A stretch of 48,767 bases of DNA from Hungatella hathewayi WAL-18680 (GTDB taxonomy: Bacteria; Bacillota; Clostridia; Lachnospirales; Lachnospiraceae). Below are positions 31,333 to 39,602 of this stretch, one piece after another. The stretch covers positions 3,366,539-3,415,305 of the forward strand of contig NZ_JH379027.1 in NCBI RefSeq assembly GCF_000235505.1, in the 5' to 3' direction. The translations under genes and the position numbers were made by a program. Numbering within the stretch: position 1 is the first letter of the stretch; each line of letters begins with the position of its first letter. Below the pieces are notes generated by a model that was not told the DNA's origin, made no database searches, and was given only the letters and a program-made list of their open reading frames with translations.

Positions 31333-31383
31333 TTTGCAGAACCTGCAAAGATAACATAGATTTACCGGAGAAAGAATTTCTCC
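31333..31383. promoter_or_regulatory. Pair of perfect inverted repeats upstream of higBA
   Basis: TTTGCAG-AAC-CTGCAAA (31333-31349) and GGAGAAA-GAA-TTTCTCC (31367-31383) each have 7-bp arms with a 3-nt centre. Their centres are 34 bp apart, just upstream of the higBA promoter. They may be protein-binding sites; their sequences differ, so one repressor binding both is uncertain. The rest of the 285-nt space to the AEC gene holds a terminator at 31456-31489 and nothing else seen. Confidence 0.4.
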
Positions 31384-31455
31384 TATAAGAAATCTGCTTC
31401 TATTATACCTATTCCCCCATTAGCCTGTCAACAAAAATATACGACAAAAGGCGCC

Positions 31456-31489
31456 AAAAAGGGCGGCCCCATCTCCCCAAGGCCGCCCT
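31456..31489 (-). terminator. Intrinsic terminator after the AEC transporter gene
   Basis: On the minus strand GGGCGGCC pairs with GGCCGCCC around an 11-nt loop, followed by TTTTT (31460-31456). It is placed about 60 nt after the stop of the transporter gene. Confidence 0.88.
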
Positions 31490-31546
31490 ATCCACTATCC
31501 AATATCCCTTTACTCCATCATTTTCCCAAAACACAAAATTACACCA

Positions 31547-32458
31547 TCACAACAACACAATCAACGCCACCGTAATCGCCACAATACTGCACAAGATCGA
31601 CAGCGAATTCACCGCGCTCGCCAGCTCCACATCCCCCTTCAGCTCCCCGGTAAACGCCGGAGACACGGAGGAGACCGGGCCGAATACTACGATGGCAAGC
31701 GTCTGTCTCAATTCCTGGCTGAACGGGCTCAGGAAATAGAACCCCAGCGCAAACAACAGCGCCGTCCCATAGCGGACCACCAATATCCTGACAATCTTCG
31801 CCGTTTTCTCCTTATCCGCATGAATCTCAAACCCAATCCCAATCATCAGCAGCGCCAGAAACGCGTTGGCCCCGCCGGCCGTATCGGCGAAAATCAACAG
31901 CACCTGGGGCAGCTTCAGTCCCAGAATTGCCAGCGCCGTCATCACAATATAGGCATCAAAAGGCACGGAAGAAAACAGATTCTTCAACATTTTCTTAATG
32001 GAAACCTTCTCATCCCCGCCCAGCACCATGCTGGCCACACTCTTGGTCACCCCGGTGCACATCACCGCATTCCCCGCGTCAAACAGACTGGTGGCCGCAA
32101 ATCCCACCGGCCCCAGAAAGCTCTGCACAAACGGCATCGTAAAATTGCCAATATTATACCCCGAAAGATTCAACATATCAAACGCCTTGGCTTCCCGGCT
32201 GTTTCTCACATTCATCAGGTACCCCAGCGCCACCATCACAATATTACAGACAAGACCAATCACACAGAACACCAGCAGCGACATATCCATGGAAATCCTG
32301 CTGAAATTCGAAACAATCGCCGCCGGCAGCGTAATCCGCACCACAATCTTCGATATCAGATAGAAATCATTGGCATGAAAAAATCCTATCTTCTTCAATC
32401 CATAACCCATAGCGATAATGCAGACAAATGCCATCGCCTTCGCCAGTACTGCTGCCAT
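31547..32458 (-). CDS. AEC (auxin efflux carrier) family transporter
   Basis: The 303-residue protein has about ten hydrophobic segments split into two halves. Recognisable AEC features are CIIAMGYGLKKIGFFHANDF near the N-terminus, RITLPAAIVSNFSRI, and NLSGYNIGNFTMPFVQSFLG. Family members export or import small carboxylic or amino acids by proton exchange, but the substrate cannot be read from sequence. I start it at the ATG at 32458, because the longer frame from 32530 would run through the terminator hairpin of ilvE (32506-32540). It is followed by its own terminator. Confidence 0.88.
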   Translation of the reverse strand: MAAVLAKAMAFVCIIAMGYGLKKIGFFHANDFYLISKIVVRITLPAAIVSNFSRISMDMSLLVFCVIGLVCNIVMVALGYLMNVRNSREAKAFDMLNLSGYNIGNFTMPFVQSFLGPVGFAATSLFDAGNAVMCTGVTKSVASMVLGGDEKVSIKKMLKNLFSSVPFDAYIVMTALAILGLKLPQVLLIFADTAGGANAFLALLMIGIGFEIHADKEKTAKIVRILVVRYGTALLFALGFYFLSPFSQELRQTLAIVVFGPVSSVSPAFTGELKGDVELASAVNSLSILCSIVAITVALIVLL

Positions 32459-32505
32459 ACTCCCTCTCTCCCACATCCCATCCGGGCACCCCGCAGGCGC
32501 TCCCG

Positions 32506-32540
32506 AAAAACAGGGGGCATATTCTTTCATAAGCCCCCTG
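32506..32540 (-). terminator. Intrinsic terminator after the branched-chain aminotransferase gene
   Basis: CAGGGGGC (32511-32518) pairs with GCCCCCTG (32533-32540), followed on the minus strand by TTTTT (32510-32506). It lies 27 nt after the ilvE stop and helps to exclude the long start of the AEC gene. Confidence 0.85.
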
Positions 32541-32566
32541 CATCATTTAAATGTTAAATTATTTTC

Positions 32567-33637
32567 CTACTTCACTTCCACGCTCCAGCCAGCAGGACCT
32601 TCGATTCTGCCTAACTGAATCCCGGTGATGGTATCATAGATGCGCTGTGTCACCTCACCAATCTTGCCGCCGCCAATCTCCATCTTCTCTTCCTCGTAGC
32701 GAAGCTCGCCAACCGGAGATACCACCGCAGCCGTACCGGTACCAAAGCACTCCTCCATCTCCCCGGACTCCGCAGCCGCAACCACTTCATCCACGGAAAT
32801 CTGTCTCTCCTCCACCGGAATTCCCCACTCCTTGCAGAGCGCAATCACGGAATCCCTGGTCACGCCCGGCAGAATACTTCCGTTCAGCTTCGGTGTCACC
32901 ACCGTGCCATTGATCTTGAAGAAAATGTTCATGGCGCCCACTTCCTCAATATACTTCCGATGAACGCCGTCCAGCCACAGCACCTGGGAATATCCCTCCT
33001 CATGCGCCTTCACCTGGGAAGCCATGGACGCCACATAGTTGCCGCCCGTCTTCGCCTCGCCGATACCGCCCTTCACCGCGCGGACATACTCATCCTCAAT
33101 CCAGATTTTCACCGGATTAATGCCGCTCTCATAGTAAGCCCCCACCGGAGACAGAATAATCATAAATTTATACCGATTCGACGGCCGTACCCCCAGATAC
33201 GGGTCCGTGGCAATCACAAAGGGTCTGATATAGAGGGAAGTCCCCTCCTTCGTAGGAATCCAGTCCTCATCCACCTTCACCACCGTCTTGATGGCTTCCA
33301 TAAACAAGTCCTCCGGAATTCTCGGAATACACAGCCTGTCGTTGCTCCTGTTCGCTCTCTCAATATTCTTGTCCGGACGGAATAACAGAACCCTTCCATC
33401 CTCCGCTTTATATGCCTTCAGCCCCTCAAACATCTCCTGGCCATAATGAAATACCATGGCCGACGGGTCCAGTTCCAGCATGTGGTATGGCACGACTCTC
33501 GGGTCCAGCCATCCCTTTCCCTCTTCATAATCCACCTCAAACATATGGTCCGTAAAGATGGTTCCAAATACCAACGGGTTATCCTTTCCCGGCTTTTCCT
33601 TCGGGCAGGTGGTTCTCTCAATTCTGATTGTCTGCAT
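32567..33637 (-). CDS. ilvE: Branched-chain amino acid aminotransferase
   Basis: This 356-residue PLP enzyme exchanges amino groups between glutamate and the keto acids of leucine, isoleucine and valine. It shows FGTIFTDHMFEVDYEEGKGW, QEMFEGLKAYKAEDGRVLLF and RPDKNIERANRSNDRLCIP. The PLP-lysine region is IGEAKTGGNYVASMASQ, followed by WLDGVHRKYIEEVGAMNIFF. The C-terminal part has LPGVTRDSVIALCKEWG and FGTGTAAVVSPVG. The length and order fit the group found in Firmicutes and eukaryotes (about 350 residues). It is a single gene with a promoter directly behind the MATE gene and a terminator after it; no T-box was found. Confidence 0.95.
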   Translation of the reverse strand: MQTIRIERTTCPKEKPGKDNPLVFGTIFTDHMFEVDYEEGKGWLDPRVVPYHMLELDPSAMVFHYGQEMFEGLKAYKAEDGRVLLFRPDKNIERANRSNDRLCIPRIPEDLFMEAIKTVVKVDEDWIPTKEGTSLYIRPFVIATDPYLGVRPSNRYKFMIILSPVGAYYESGINPVKIWIEDEYVRAVKGGIGEAKTGGNYVASMASQVKAHEEGYSQVLWLDGVHRKYIEEVGAMNIFFKINGTVVTPKLNGSILPGVTRDSVIALCKEWGIPVEERQISVDEVVAAAESGEMEECFGTGTAAVVSPVGELRYEEEKMEIGGGKIGEVTQRIYDTITGIQLGRIEGPAGWSVEVK

Positions 33638-33721
33638 CGCTACTCTTCCTTTCCCCTATGGCGTTGTGGTAAGACCACTCCTGATGCTCGGCGGTATGCA
33701 ACGTCATCAAATTTATTAACC

Positions 33722-33750
33722 ATTATCAAACAAATTTCCCCATCTGTCAA
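33722..33750 (-). promoter_or_regulatory. Promoter of ilvE
   Basis: On the minus strand TTGACA (33750-33745) and GATAAT (33727-33722) are 17 bases apart. The start would be near 33715, giving a leader of about 78 nt without recognisable regulatory structure. Confidence 0.75.
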
Positions 33751-33759
33751 TAGTCAGTT

Positions 33760-35121
33760 TCACAAAATCTGCTCCAGCCTTTTCTGTTTTTTCAGCCATC
33801 CGCCGCTGAAGAATCTCCAGCCGAAAATGCAGGCGCGCACCACCCAATCAAGAATCATGGCTGTCCAGACGCCAACCAATCCCATTCCAAAATATCTCCC
33901 CAGCACATAGCTCATCACAATCCGGCAAAATCCCATGGAACATAACGTCACCAGCATCACGAATTTCACATCGTCAGCCGCCCGCAGGGCATTGGGCAGG
34001 GCAAATGACGGCGCCCAGATCACCACACAGCTGATGCCGTGAATCAAACTGACAAGGTAAGCCAGTCTGGTGGTCTCCGCCGACATCCCGTAAAAACCGA
34101 TAATCTGTGGCAGACACAGCGTCATCGGCAGACAGATCGCCAGATGCGCCAGCATGGCGGTACCGCACAGCTTCAGGGCATACTTCCTGGCCTCCTCGTA
34201 CCGTCTGGCGCCCACCGCCTGTCCCACCACTGTCACCATGGCAAGACTGATGGCGCTGCCCGGAATCACCTGGAACGAGGCAATCGTCCCCGCCACCGCG
34301 TTGGCCGCAATGGACACCGTGCCAAAGCTGGACACCAGCCCGGCCACCAGAAGCTTTCCTCCCTGAAACAGACCGTTCTCCACCGCCACCGGAACACCGA
34401 TATGTAAAATCTCCCCGATAAGCCTCCGGTTATACCCCAGCCGCAGCCGTGCGTCAATATGCAGCTGCAGCCTTGGATTTCTCACAATCATCACCATGAT
34501 CACAGAGGCCACCACACGTGACGTCAGCGTGGAAATGGCCGCGCCCTCCACCTTCATATGAAATCCAAAAATCAGGACCGCATTTCCCACAATATTGATG
34601 GCGTTCATCAATGCAGACACCTTCATGGATATCTGCGAATTCCCCATGGAACGGCAGATGGCCGCACACCCGTTATACACCGCCAGAAACGGGAAGGACA
34701 GAGCCGTCAGATAAAAATAGGTTCTGGCATAATCCATCACCTGGACCTCAATATTTCCGTAAATGCCGGTGAGAATCTGCCGGTTAAACACCAAGGCCAG
34801 GGCCGCTATCACGGAGGACAACAAAAGCCCCACCAGAATCAGCTGGTTGGACGCCAGACAGGCCGTTTTCTCGTCCTTCCGCCCAAGATACTGGGACGCC
34901 ACCACCGCGCCTCCGGTCGCCAGGGCTGAGAACACATTAATCAGCAGAATATTCAGCGTATCCACAATGGAAATGCCGGACACCGCCGCCTCCCCCACGC
35001 TGGCCACCATCACCGTATCCGCCATACCCACGGTAACCGCCAGAAACTGCTCCACAATCAGCGGCAGAATCAGTCTCCTGATAGCCGCCCTGGAAAATAA
35101 AGGTATCCTGTCTCCACTCAT
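33760..35121 (-). CDS. MATE-family efflux transporter
   Basis: The 453-residue protein has twelve expected membrane helices and MATE landmarks: LPLIVEQFLAVTVGMADTVM, ALATGGAVVASQYLGRKDEK, and the second-half counterparts GTIASFQVIPGSAISLAMVT and VGQAVGARRYEEARKYAL. MATE proteins export cationic drugs or metabolites with Na+ or H+. The start ATG at 35121 overlaps the preceding MATE gene by 4 nt, so the two are co-expressed. The substrate is unknown. Confidence 0.92.
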   Translation of the reverse strand: MSGDRIPLFSRAAIRRLILPLIVEQFLAVTVGMADTVMVASVGEAAVSGISIVDTLNILLINVFSALATGGAVVASQYLGRKDEKTACLASNQLILVGLLLSSVIAALALVFNRQILTGIYGNIEVQVMDYARTYFYLTALSFPFLAVYNGCAAICRSMGNSQISMKVSALMNAINIVGNAVLIFGFHMKVEGAAISTLTSRVVASVIMVMIVRNPRLQLHIDARLRLGYNRRLIGEILHIGVPVAVENGLFQGGKLLVAGLVSSFGTVSIAANAVAGTIASFQVIPGSAISLAMVTVVGQAVGARRYEEARKYALKLCGTAMLAHLAICLPMTLCLPQIIGFYGMSAETTRLAYLVSLIHGISCVVIWAPSFALPNALRAADDVKFVMLVTLCSMGFCRIVMSYVLGRYFGMGLVGVWTAMILDWVVRACIFGWRFFSGGWLKKQKRLEQIL

Positions 35122-36502
35122 GCCTTTCTGCCCCTCTTCCTGCCGTTAAGTTCCGGCCACACCGTAATCAGCATGGTCACATAGCAGGCCACGCCGCCAA
35201 TCAGATTGGAGATTGGCTCCGCCATGAAAATGCCCGTCGTCCCCAGCCCAAACCACCTTGGCAGAATGAGAATCAACGGCAGCACAATGATGACCTTCCG
35301 GAAAATGGAGAAGAACACCGCATTCTTCGATTTCCCCAATGCCACAAACACCGACTGCCCGGCAAACTGCAGCGACATAAAGAAAAATCCAAAATAATAC
35401 ACCTGCATGGCCGGTACCCCTGCCGCCACAATCTCGCTGTCGTTATTAAAAATCCGGATAAAAAACTCCGGGTATGCATGGACGAAGCCCCACATCACAG
35501 TTGTATACAAAATACAGACCACTGACATGAAGATAACCGATTTCTTCACCCGCTCGTACTCCCTGGCCCCGTAGTTATATCCCATCACCGGCTGCGCCCC
35601 GTTGGTAACGCCGTTGACCGGCATGGATATCACCTCCCGGACCGAGTTGATAATCGTCATGACACCCACATACAAATCCCCGCCAAACTGCTGGAGATTG
35701 GCATTATACATCACCTGCACAATGCTGTTGGTGATGGACATGGTAAATCCCGACATTCCAAGCGCCACAATCTGTTTGACCCGCGCCGCCTCCAGCCCAA
35801 AGCAGGAGCGTTTCAGCCGCAGAATCGACTGCTGGCCCGTCAAGAATTTCACAATCCAGAGAGCCGACAGAAACTGGGAGATAATCGTCGCGAGCGCTGC
35901 CCCCCGCACTCCCATATGAAGTCCGAATATAAAAATTGGGTCCAGAATAATATTGGCCACCGCCCCAGAAGGACCGTCAGCATTCCCGTCTTTCCAAAGC
36001 CCTGGGAGTTGATAAAGCTGTTCATGCCAAGGCCCACCATCACAAACACATTTCCCAGCAGATAGATGGTGATATACTGGTTGGCAAAGGGAAACGTACT
36101 GTCACTGGCTCCAAACAGATAGAGAATGGGACGCTTGAAAGCCAGCCCAATCACGGTCAGCACCGCCCCCGTGGCCAGCATCAGCACAAAGGAATTGCCC
36201 ATAATCCGCTCCGCCTCTTCCTCATTTCCCCGCCCTCTCTCAATCGAGCACAGCGGCGCCCCGCCCATACCGAAGAGATTGGCAAATGCAATCACGATCG
36301 AAATGATGGGCAGACAGAGTCCCAGACCGGTCAGTGATAATGTGGCGTGTTCCGGAATTCTTCCTATATAGATGCGGTCCACAATGTTATAGAGCACATT
36401 AATCAACTGGGCCAGCGTCATCGGCAAAGCCAGGTTCATAATATTTTTAATGATGCTTCCCCTGGAAAAATCATTTTTCCGTTCCTCTTCCCTGATTTCC
36501 AT
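35118..36502 (-). pseudogene. Second MATE-family efflux transporter, apparent single-base frameshift
   Basis: The N-terminal part (from ATG 36502, MEIREEERK) contains NLALPMTLAQLINVLYNIVD and IAFANLFGMGGAPLCSIERG. It leaves frame after MLTVLLG at a C4 run on the plus strand (35963-35966). The C-terminal part (VANIILDPIFIFGLHMGVRG onward) continues in the next frame to a normal end at 35118. Adding one G on the sense strand gives a complete 461-residue MATE protein. It overlaps the next MATE gene by 4 nt. An in-frame TTG at 36517 is a less likely start. A base-calling deletion or a genuine recent mutation is possible. Confidence 0.87.
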
Positions 36503-36535
36503 TCCTGTTTTCTCCAAATTTTGTCATATTGTATT

Positions 36536-36564
36536 ATTCTATCTCTACTTCAGGAATTTTACAA
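36536..36564 (-). promoter_or_regulatory. Predicted promoter of the MATE gene pair
   Basis: On the minus strand TTGTAA (36564-36559) and TAGAAT (36541-36536) are 17 bases apart, just downstream of the terminator of the XRE gene and about 30 nt before the MATE ATG. Confidence 0.45.
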
Positions 36565-36584
36565 GAATTTTACGGAACACTGTG

Positions 36585-36630
36585 AAAAAATACTGAGCCA
36601 GCACTGTTGATTTCGCAGTGCTGGCTCAGT
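36585..36630 (-). terminator. Strong intrinsic terminator at the end of the surface-protein cassette
   Basis: ACTGAGCCAGCACTG and CAGTGCTGGCTCAGT form a perfect 15-bp stem (36592-36630) with a 9-nt loop. On the minus strand it is followed by ATTTTTT. It lies directly after the small XRE gene. Confidence 0.93.
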
Positions 36631-36636
36631 TTCTCA

Positions 36637-36831
36637 CTATCCTTGAATTCCAAGAGTTTCGGCGATGCGCTCTTTGGTTCTCTCACACTGGTTGCGGCCG
36701 TAAATGATGTCGCTGACGGTGGAGTTGGCGATGCCAAGACGTTTCGCCAGCTCCTGCTGGGGGATGTCCTGCTCTACCATTGCGATTTTCATCTTCTTGC
36801 CGAATGGGGTGCATGGGATTCTGGTTGCCAT
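36637..36831 (-). CDS. Small XRE-type DNA-binding protein
   Basis: The 64-residue protein consists almost only of a helix-turn-helix: PFGKKMKIAMVEQDIPQQEL, then AKRLGIANSTVSDIIYGRNQ and ERIAETLGI. AAGGAGG lies before the ATG. It begins 34 nt after the stop of the secreted beta protein gene and is followed by a strong terminator, so it is the last cistron of the surface cassette. It may regulate the cassette (inference); minimal XRE proteins of this sort are common and mostly unassigned. Confidence 0.85.
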   Translation of the reverse strand: MATRIPCTPFGKKMKIAMVEQDIPQQELAKRLGIANSTVSDIIYGRNQCERTKERIAETLGIQG

Positions 36832-36865
36832 ATGGGTTACCTCCTTGTGGTTTGATTTTTAAGTC

Positions 36866-37534
36866 TTATGAACTCTGCAGTGCGATGGTGAAGGTCGGGA
36901 TGACCTGGAAGCTGTCTCCGTTTTTCCAGCCGGCTCCGGTGGCTCCGTACAGGGTCATGTTTAATGTGCCTTCCGGCGCCAGGGTATTGTCTCCCGCGGT
37001 GGATGCTACCTGATAGGGGGAGTCGGTGGTGACGGTTGTTGTCGTCATCCATTTTCTGGTGTTATCCGCGGCGGCGGATGGGTACTTGATGCTGTCCCCG
37101 CTTTTGCCAATCGCAAACATCACATTTTTTCCCGTAAGGTCATTCAGTGTATTGACAAGAGTCGGCGTGTCTTCCGTTGCGCCAGTCTTTGTTTTTACGC
37201 CTGTGATGCTGACTACCAGCGGGACCTTGGATGTGTTGGTTATGGTGTAATTGCTGGCCTGGGCTATGATCTGGTTGTTGCTGGTTGTGACTGCTGCGTC
37301 GGCCGCCACGGTTACGTTGGGGTCGATGTCGAAGCTGGCCGCTATCGGCACCTTCACCTGGATGTTGGTAATCTTGATGGTTCCTGTTAAGACGGACTTT
37401 GCCTCACCATCGGTTACGCCTCCATAGTTTCCTTCTACCAAATCTTTGTCATTGGCTGCAAAAGATGCCATGCTTCCCGTCACTGCCAATCCGATGGCCA
37501 ATGCCACCGCTGCTGCTCTTTTTCCTCTTTTCAT
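36866..37534 (-). CDS. Secreted small beta protein of the surface cassette (family unknown)
   Basis: The 222-residue protein has a clear Sec signal peptide (MKRGKRAAAVALAIGLAVTG, cleavage after ASFA). The mature part is Thr/Asn/Val-rich with SVLTGTIKITNIQVKVPIAA, ASNYTITNTSKVPLVVSITG and a C-terminal LNMTLYG followed by IPTFTIAL. There is no LPXTG motif, no C-terminal membrane segment and no cysteine. The features SVLTG, a middle N-x-SKVP and a final PT-x-x-I are shared with the next protein upstream (37606-38382), so the two are probably paralogues. AGGAGG precedes the ATG. A role as a fibre or coat subunit is a guess from composition and context. Confidence 0.8.
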   Translation of the reverse strand: MKRGKRAAAVALAIGLAVTGSMASFAANDKDLVEGNYGGVTDGEAKSVLTGTIKITNIQVKVPIAASFDIDPNVTVAADAAVTTSNNQIIAQASNYTITNTSKVPLVVSITGVKTKTGATEDTPTLVNTLNDLTGKNVMFAIGKSGDSIKYPSAAADNTRKWMTTTTVTTDSPYQVASTAGDNTLAPEGTLNMTLYGATGAGWKNGDSFQVIPTFTIALQSS

Positions 37535-37605
37535 TGTGTGAATCCTCCTACTCCTTTTTCTTTTTAATGCTTTGCTGCTTTATATCAACCAGCCGGCGGT
37601 TCCTG

Positions 37606-38382
37606 TTATCTGGCTGCGCTGATTTTTAATGTGGGGCGGACGGTGAACTGGTATTGTCCGTAGAAATCTGGGGCCACTTTTCCGTACAGTTTCAGGTGTA
37701 CGGTCTCCTCCGCCGGGATTTCCGTGATGTAAATGCTGCCGGTTCTTCCTGGAAGAAATGCCTGCCGTTCGAATTCCTGGGCAGTGCTGTATGTCTGGCC
37801 GGAGACGCCCAGTACCAGGATGGCTGTTCCCATGGGGCCTACCTTGGATATCTGGTCTACCAGCTGGAAGGACTGCTTCTCCTGGTCGGAGAATTTATCC
37901 TCGAAATGCAGGTCGCCTTTTGTCACCTCTGCTACTTGGGAGACTTCTACCTGGATGGGAACTTTGGAACGGTTCATGACTGGCAGGTCCATGTCCTCAA
38001 ACTGGCCGCCGGGATTGTCCAGGCTGAATTCCCTTAATGTGTCCACAGTGAACTCCAGGCCGCCGGCCGGAAGGGCGATGGATAACAGTTCCACATTGAT
38101 GTTGCCGGTCAGGACAGAGTCCTGCGCCGCGCTGGAATCCTGGATGGGGAAGGTGACATCGCCCATCTCTGCCTCCGCCAAAACTGGACCGGTCTGTGCG
38201 GTGCAGAGGACAAACGCAAGGAGAATAGCCCGGATGATAGAGATTATGGAGTTTCCGGATATCCTGAAGCTTCCGACGATTCTGGAGTTTCTGGAACTTC
38301 TGGAGCTTCCAGAGCTTCCGGCGATTCCGGTCATGTCTGACCTACTGGATATTCTATGGTTCTGTTTCCTATTCTTGTTCAT
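37606..38382 (-). CDS. Secreted small beta protein, paralogue of the neighbour, with long low-complexity N-terminus
   Basis: The 258-residue protein starts with about 45 polar residues rich in S, R, G and I (SSGSSRSSRNSRIVGSF). A hydrophobic signal core (IIRAILLAFVLCTAQTG) with a likely cleavage after VLA follows. The mature part has QDSVLTGNINVELLSIALP, FEDMDLPVMNRSKVPIQVEV and a C-terminal VHLKLYGKV, then FTVRPTLKI. It resembles the downstream protein in the positions of SVLTG, N-x-SKVP and the last strand. The pre-signal stretch is encoded by CTTCYGGA-type short repeats. AAAGGAGG precedes the ATG. It lies 16 nt after the gene upstream, in the same operon. Confidence 0.78.
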   Translation of the reverse strand: MNKNRKQNHRISSRSDMTGIAGSSGSSRSSRNSRIVGSFRISGNSIISIIRAILLAFVLCTAQTGPVLAEAEMGDVTFPIQDSSAAQDSVLTGNINVELLSIALPAGGLEFTVDTLREFSLDNPGGQFEDMDLPVMNRSKVPIQVEVSQVAEVTKGDLHFEDKFSDQEKQSFQLVDQISKVGPMGTAILVLGVSGQTYSTAQEFERQAFLPGRTGSIYITEIPAEETVHLKLYGKVAPDFYGQYQFTVRPTLKISAAR

Positions 38383-38398
38383 AAGCGTTTCCCTCCTT

Positions 38399-38995
38399 TC
38401 ATTCCTGTAAGACCAGTTTGATTTTGACGGCGGCCTGTCCCATCAGGGTCTCGGTCTCCTCCTGGTATGCCAGGAATACGGCAGTACAGTCGTATTCCCC
38501 GGCGGGAAGAGGTGTGAGTAATGGGCCGGACTCCAGATAGTTTCCCGGGCGGATGGCTCCTGTCTCAAATATCTTCTCCCCGGTGTCGTCGCAGGTGATT
38601 TCCACGCGGATCAGTTTTCCCTGGTTGGAGGGATTTTCTATCATCCAGTTGATGGAGCGGTCCGCTCCGGTGGTTTTCCCGAAGGGAGTTACATTCATGG
38701 ACATGGCAAGCATGCCCTCCTCCACTACGCTGTCCAGCTCTTTCTGGCGCTGTTCCCTCGTCTTTCCGGGGATGTCCCCGGATACCACGTTGGCCTCATA
38801 AGTCAGTCCCTGCTGGGATACCGGGGCGGCCCTCTGACGGCTTAAATAAACGCCTGCGGCGGCTCCTGCCATACAGCAGACGGCCAGAAGGAGAAAGGCC
38901 AGCACTTTGATATTTGGTTTTCTGTTTCTGCCGCCGGGGGCTACTCTGCGGCTGCCCCGGCTCTCTCTGATTTGTGTTTCTTCCGCCATCTCCAT
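38399..38995 (-). CDS. Bitopic surface protein of the cassette, paralogue 1
   Basis: The 198-residue protein has a charged cytoplasmic N-terminus (RGSRRVAPGGRNRKPNIK), one membrane segment (VLAFLLLAVCCMAGAAAGVY) and an extracellular domain. The domain contains VVEEGMLAMSMNVTPFGKTT, NWMIENPSNQGKLIRVEITC, TGAIRPGNYLESGPLLTPLP and GEYDCTAVFLAYQEE. It ends in KIKLVLQE. The domain pattern (NP-x-N, a short strand, PG-x-Y, LP-x-GEY-x-CTA) fits a beta sandwich. The gene to its right (39045-39602) is a near copy in layout and sequence. No LPXTG or catalytic motif is seen. GGAGG lies 9 nt upstream of the ATG at 38995. Confidence 0.78.
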   Translation of the reverse strand: MEMAEETQIRESRGSRRVAPGGRNRKPNIKVLAFLLLAVCCMAGAAAGVYLSRQRAAPVSQQGLTYEANVVSGDIPGKTREQRQKELDSVVEEGMLAMSMNVTPFGKTTGADRSINWMIENPSNQGKLIRVEITCDDTGEKIFETGAIRPGNYLESGPLLTPLPAGEYDCTAVFLAYQEETETLMGQAAVKIKLVLQE

Positions 38996-39044
38996 TTCCT
39001 TTCACCTCCCTGCTTTCTGCCCAGTGCCCGGAGGGCATCCGGGC

Positions 39045-39602
39045 TTACTCTAGGACATACAGTTTAATCTCTGCCCCGGCTCTTCCGATGTAGACGTTGT
39101 CCTCAATTCGGTAGGCGTCAAAATAGGCCGTGCAGGGGTATTCTCCTTTGGGGAGCGCCACATCCAAAGGAACATCATCGATGTACTGCTCCGGGTCCAG
39201 GTAGCCGGACTGGTAGATGACTTCTTCCGTGTCATTTCTCTGGATGGTGATCGTGAACCGCTTTCCATTGCCCAGTGGGTTCTCTATCAGAAGGTTGGCT
39301 GTGGAGGTCCCGTTTTTCATGAACGGAGTGGCGTTAATGGAGAAGGCCAGCATGCCCTCCTCCACCACCTGGTTTAACTCCTCCTGGCGTTTCTCTGGGT
39401 CCTGGTTCAGGGTTCCTGTTTTCACATTGCCTTCGGCGACCAGGGAAACGGGTTCTGCAACGGCCTGGGTTGGCTGGGTGCGGGTGGATACCATGTATCC
39501 GGCTGCCACCAGCACCGCCAGGCAGAACAGGACTGACAGGCCGATGACCAGCAGATTTATATGGGTTACGCTTGTCCGTTTGTGGCTGGTTCTGTGGCTC
39601 AT
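39045..39602 (-). CDS. Bitopic surface protein of the cassette, paralogue 2
   Basis: The 185-residue protein has a short cytoplasmic N-terminus (MSHRTSHKRTSVTHINL), one membrane segment (LVIGLSVLFCLAVLVAAGYM) and an extracellular domain. The domain contains VVEEGMLAFSINATPFMKNG, LLIENPLGNGKRFTITIQRN, SGYLDPEQYIDDVPLDVALP and GEYPCTAYFDAYRIED. It closes with AEIKLYVLE. It matches paralogue 1 along its full length, so the two arose by tandem duplication. The ATG at 39602 overlaps the preceding gene's stop by 4 nt. Confidence 0.78.
   Translation of the reverse strand: MSHRTSHKRTSVTHINLLVIGLSVLFCLAVLVAAGYMVSTRTQPTQAVAEPVSLVAEGNVKTGTLNQDPEKRQEELNQVVEEGMLAFSINATPFMKNGTSTANLLIENPLGNGKRFTITIQRNDTEEVIYQSGYLDPEQYIDDVPLDVALPKGEYPCTAYFDAYRIEDNVYIGRAGAEIKLYVLE

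Noticed and set aside
33638-33759. T-box or leader peptide upstream of ilvE
   Set aside because: The leader is about 78 nt with no T-box core and no leader frame rich in branched-chain codons.
36866-38382. TasA/camelysin fibre proteins with a SipW-type peptidase
   Set aside because: The small proteins lack the recognisable TasA/camelysin start motif, and the peptidase has LepB-type S/K motifs; a distant relation cannot be excluded.
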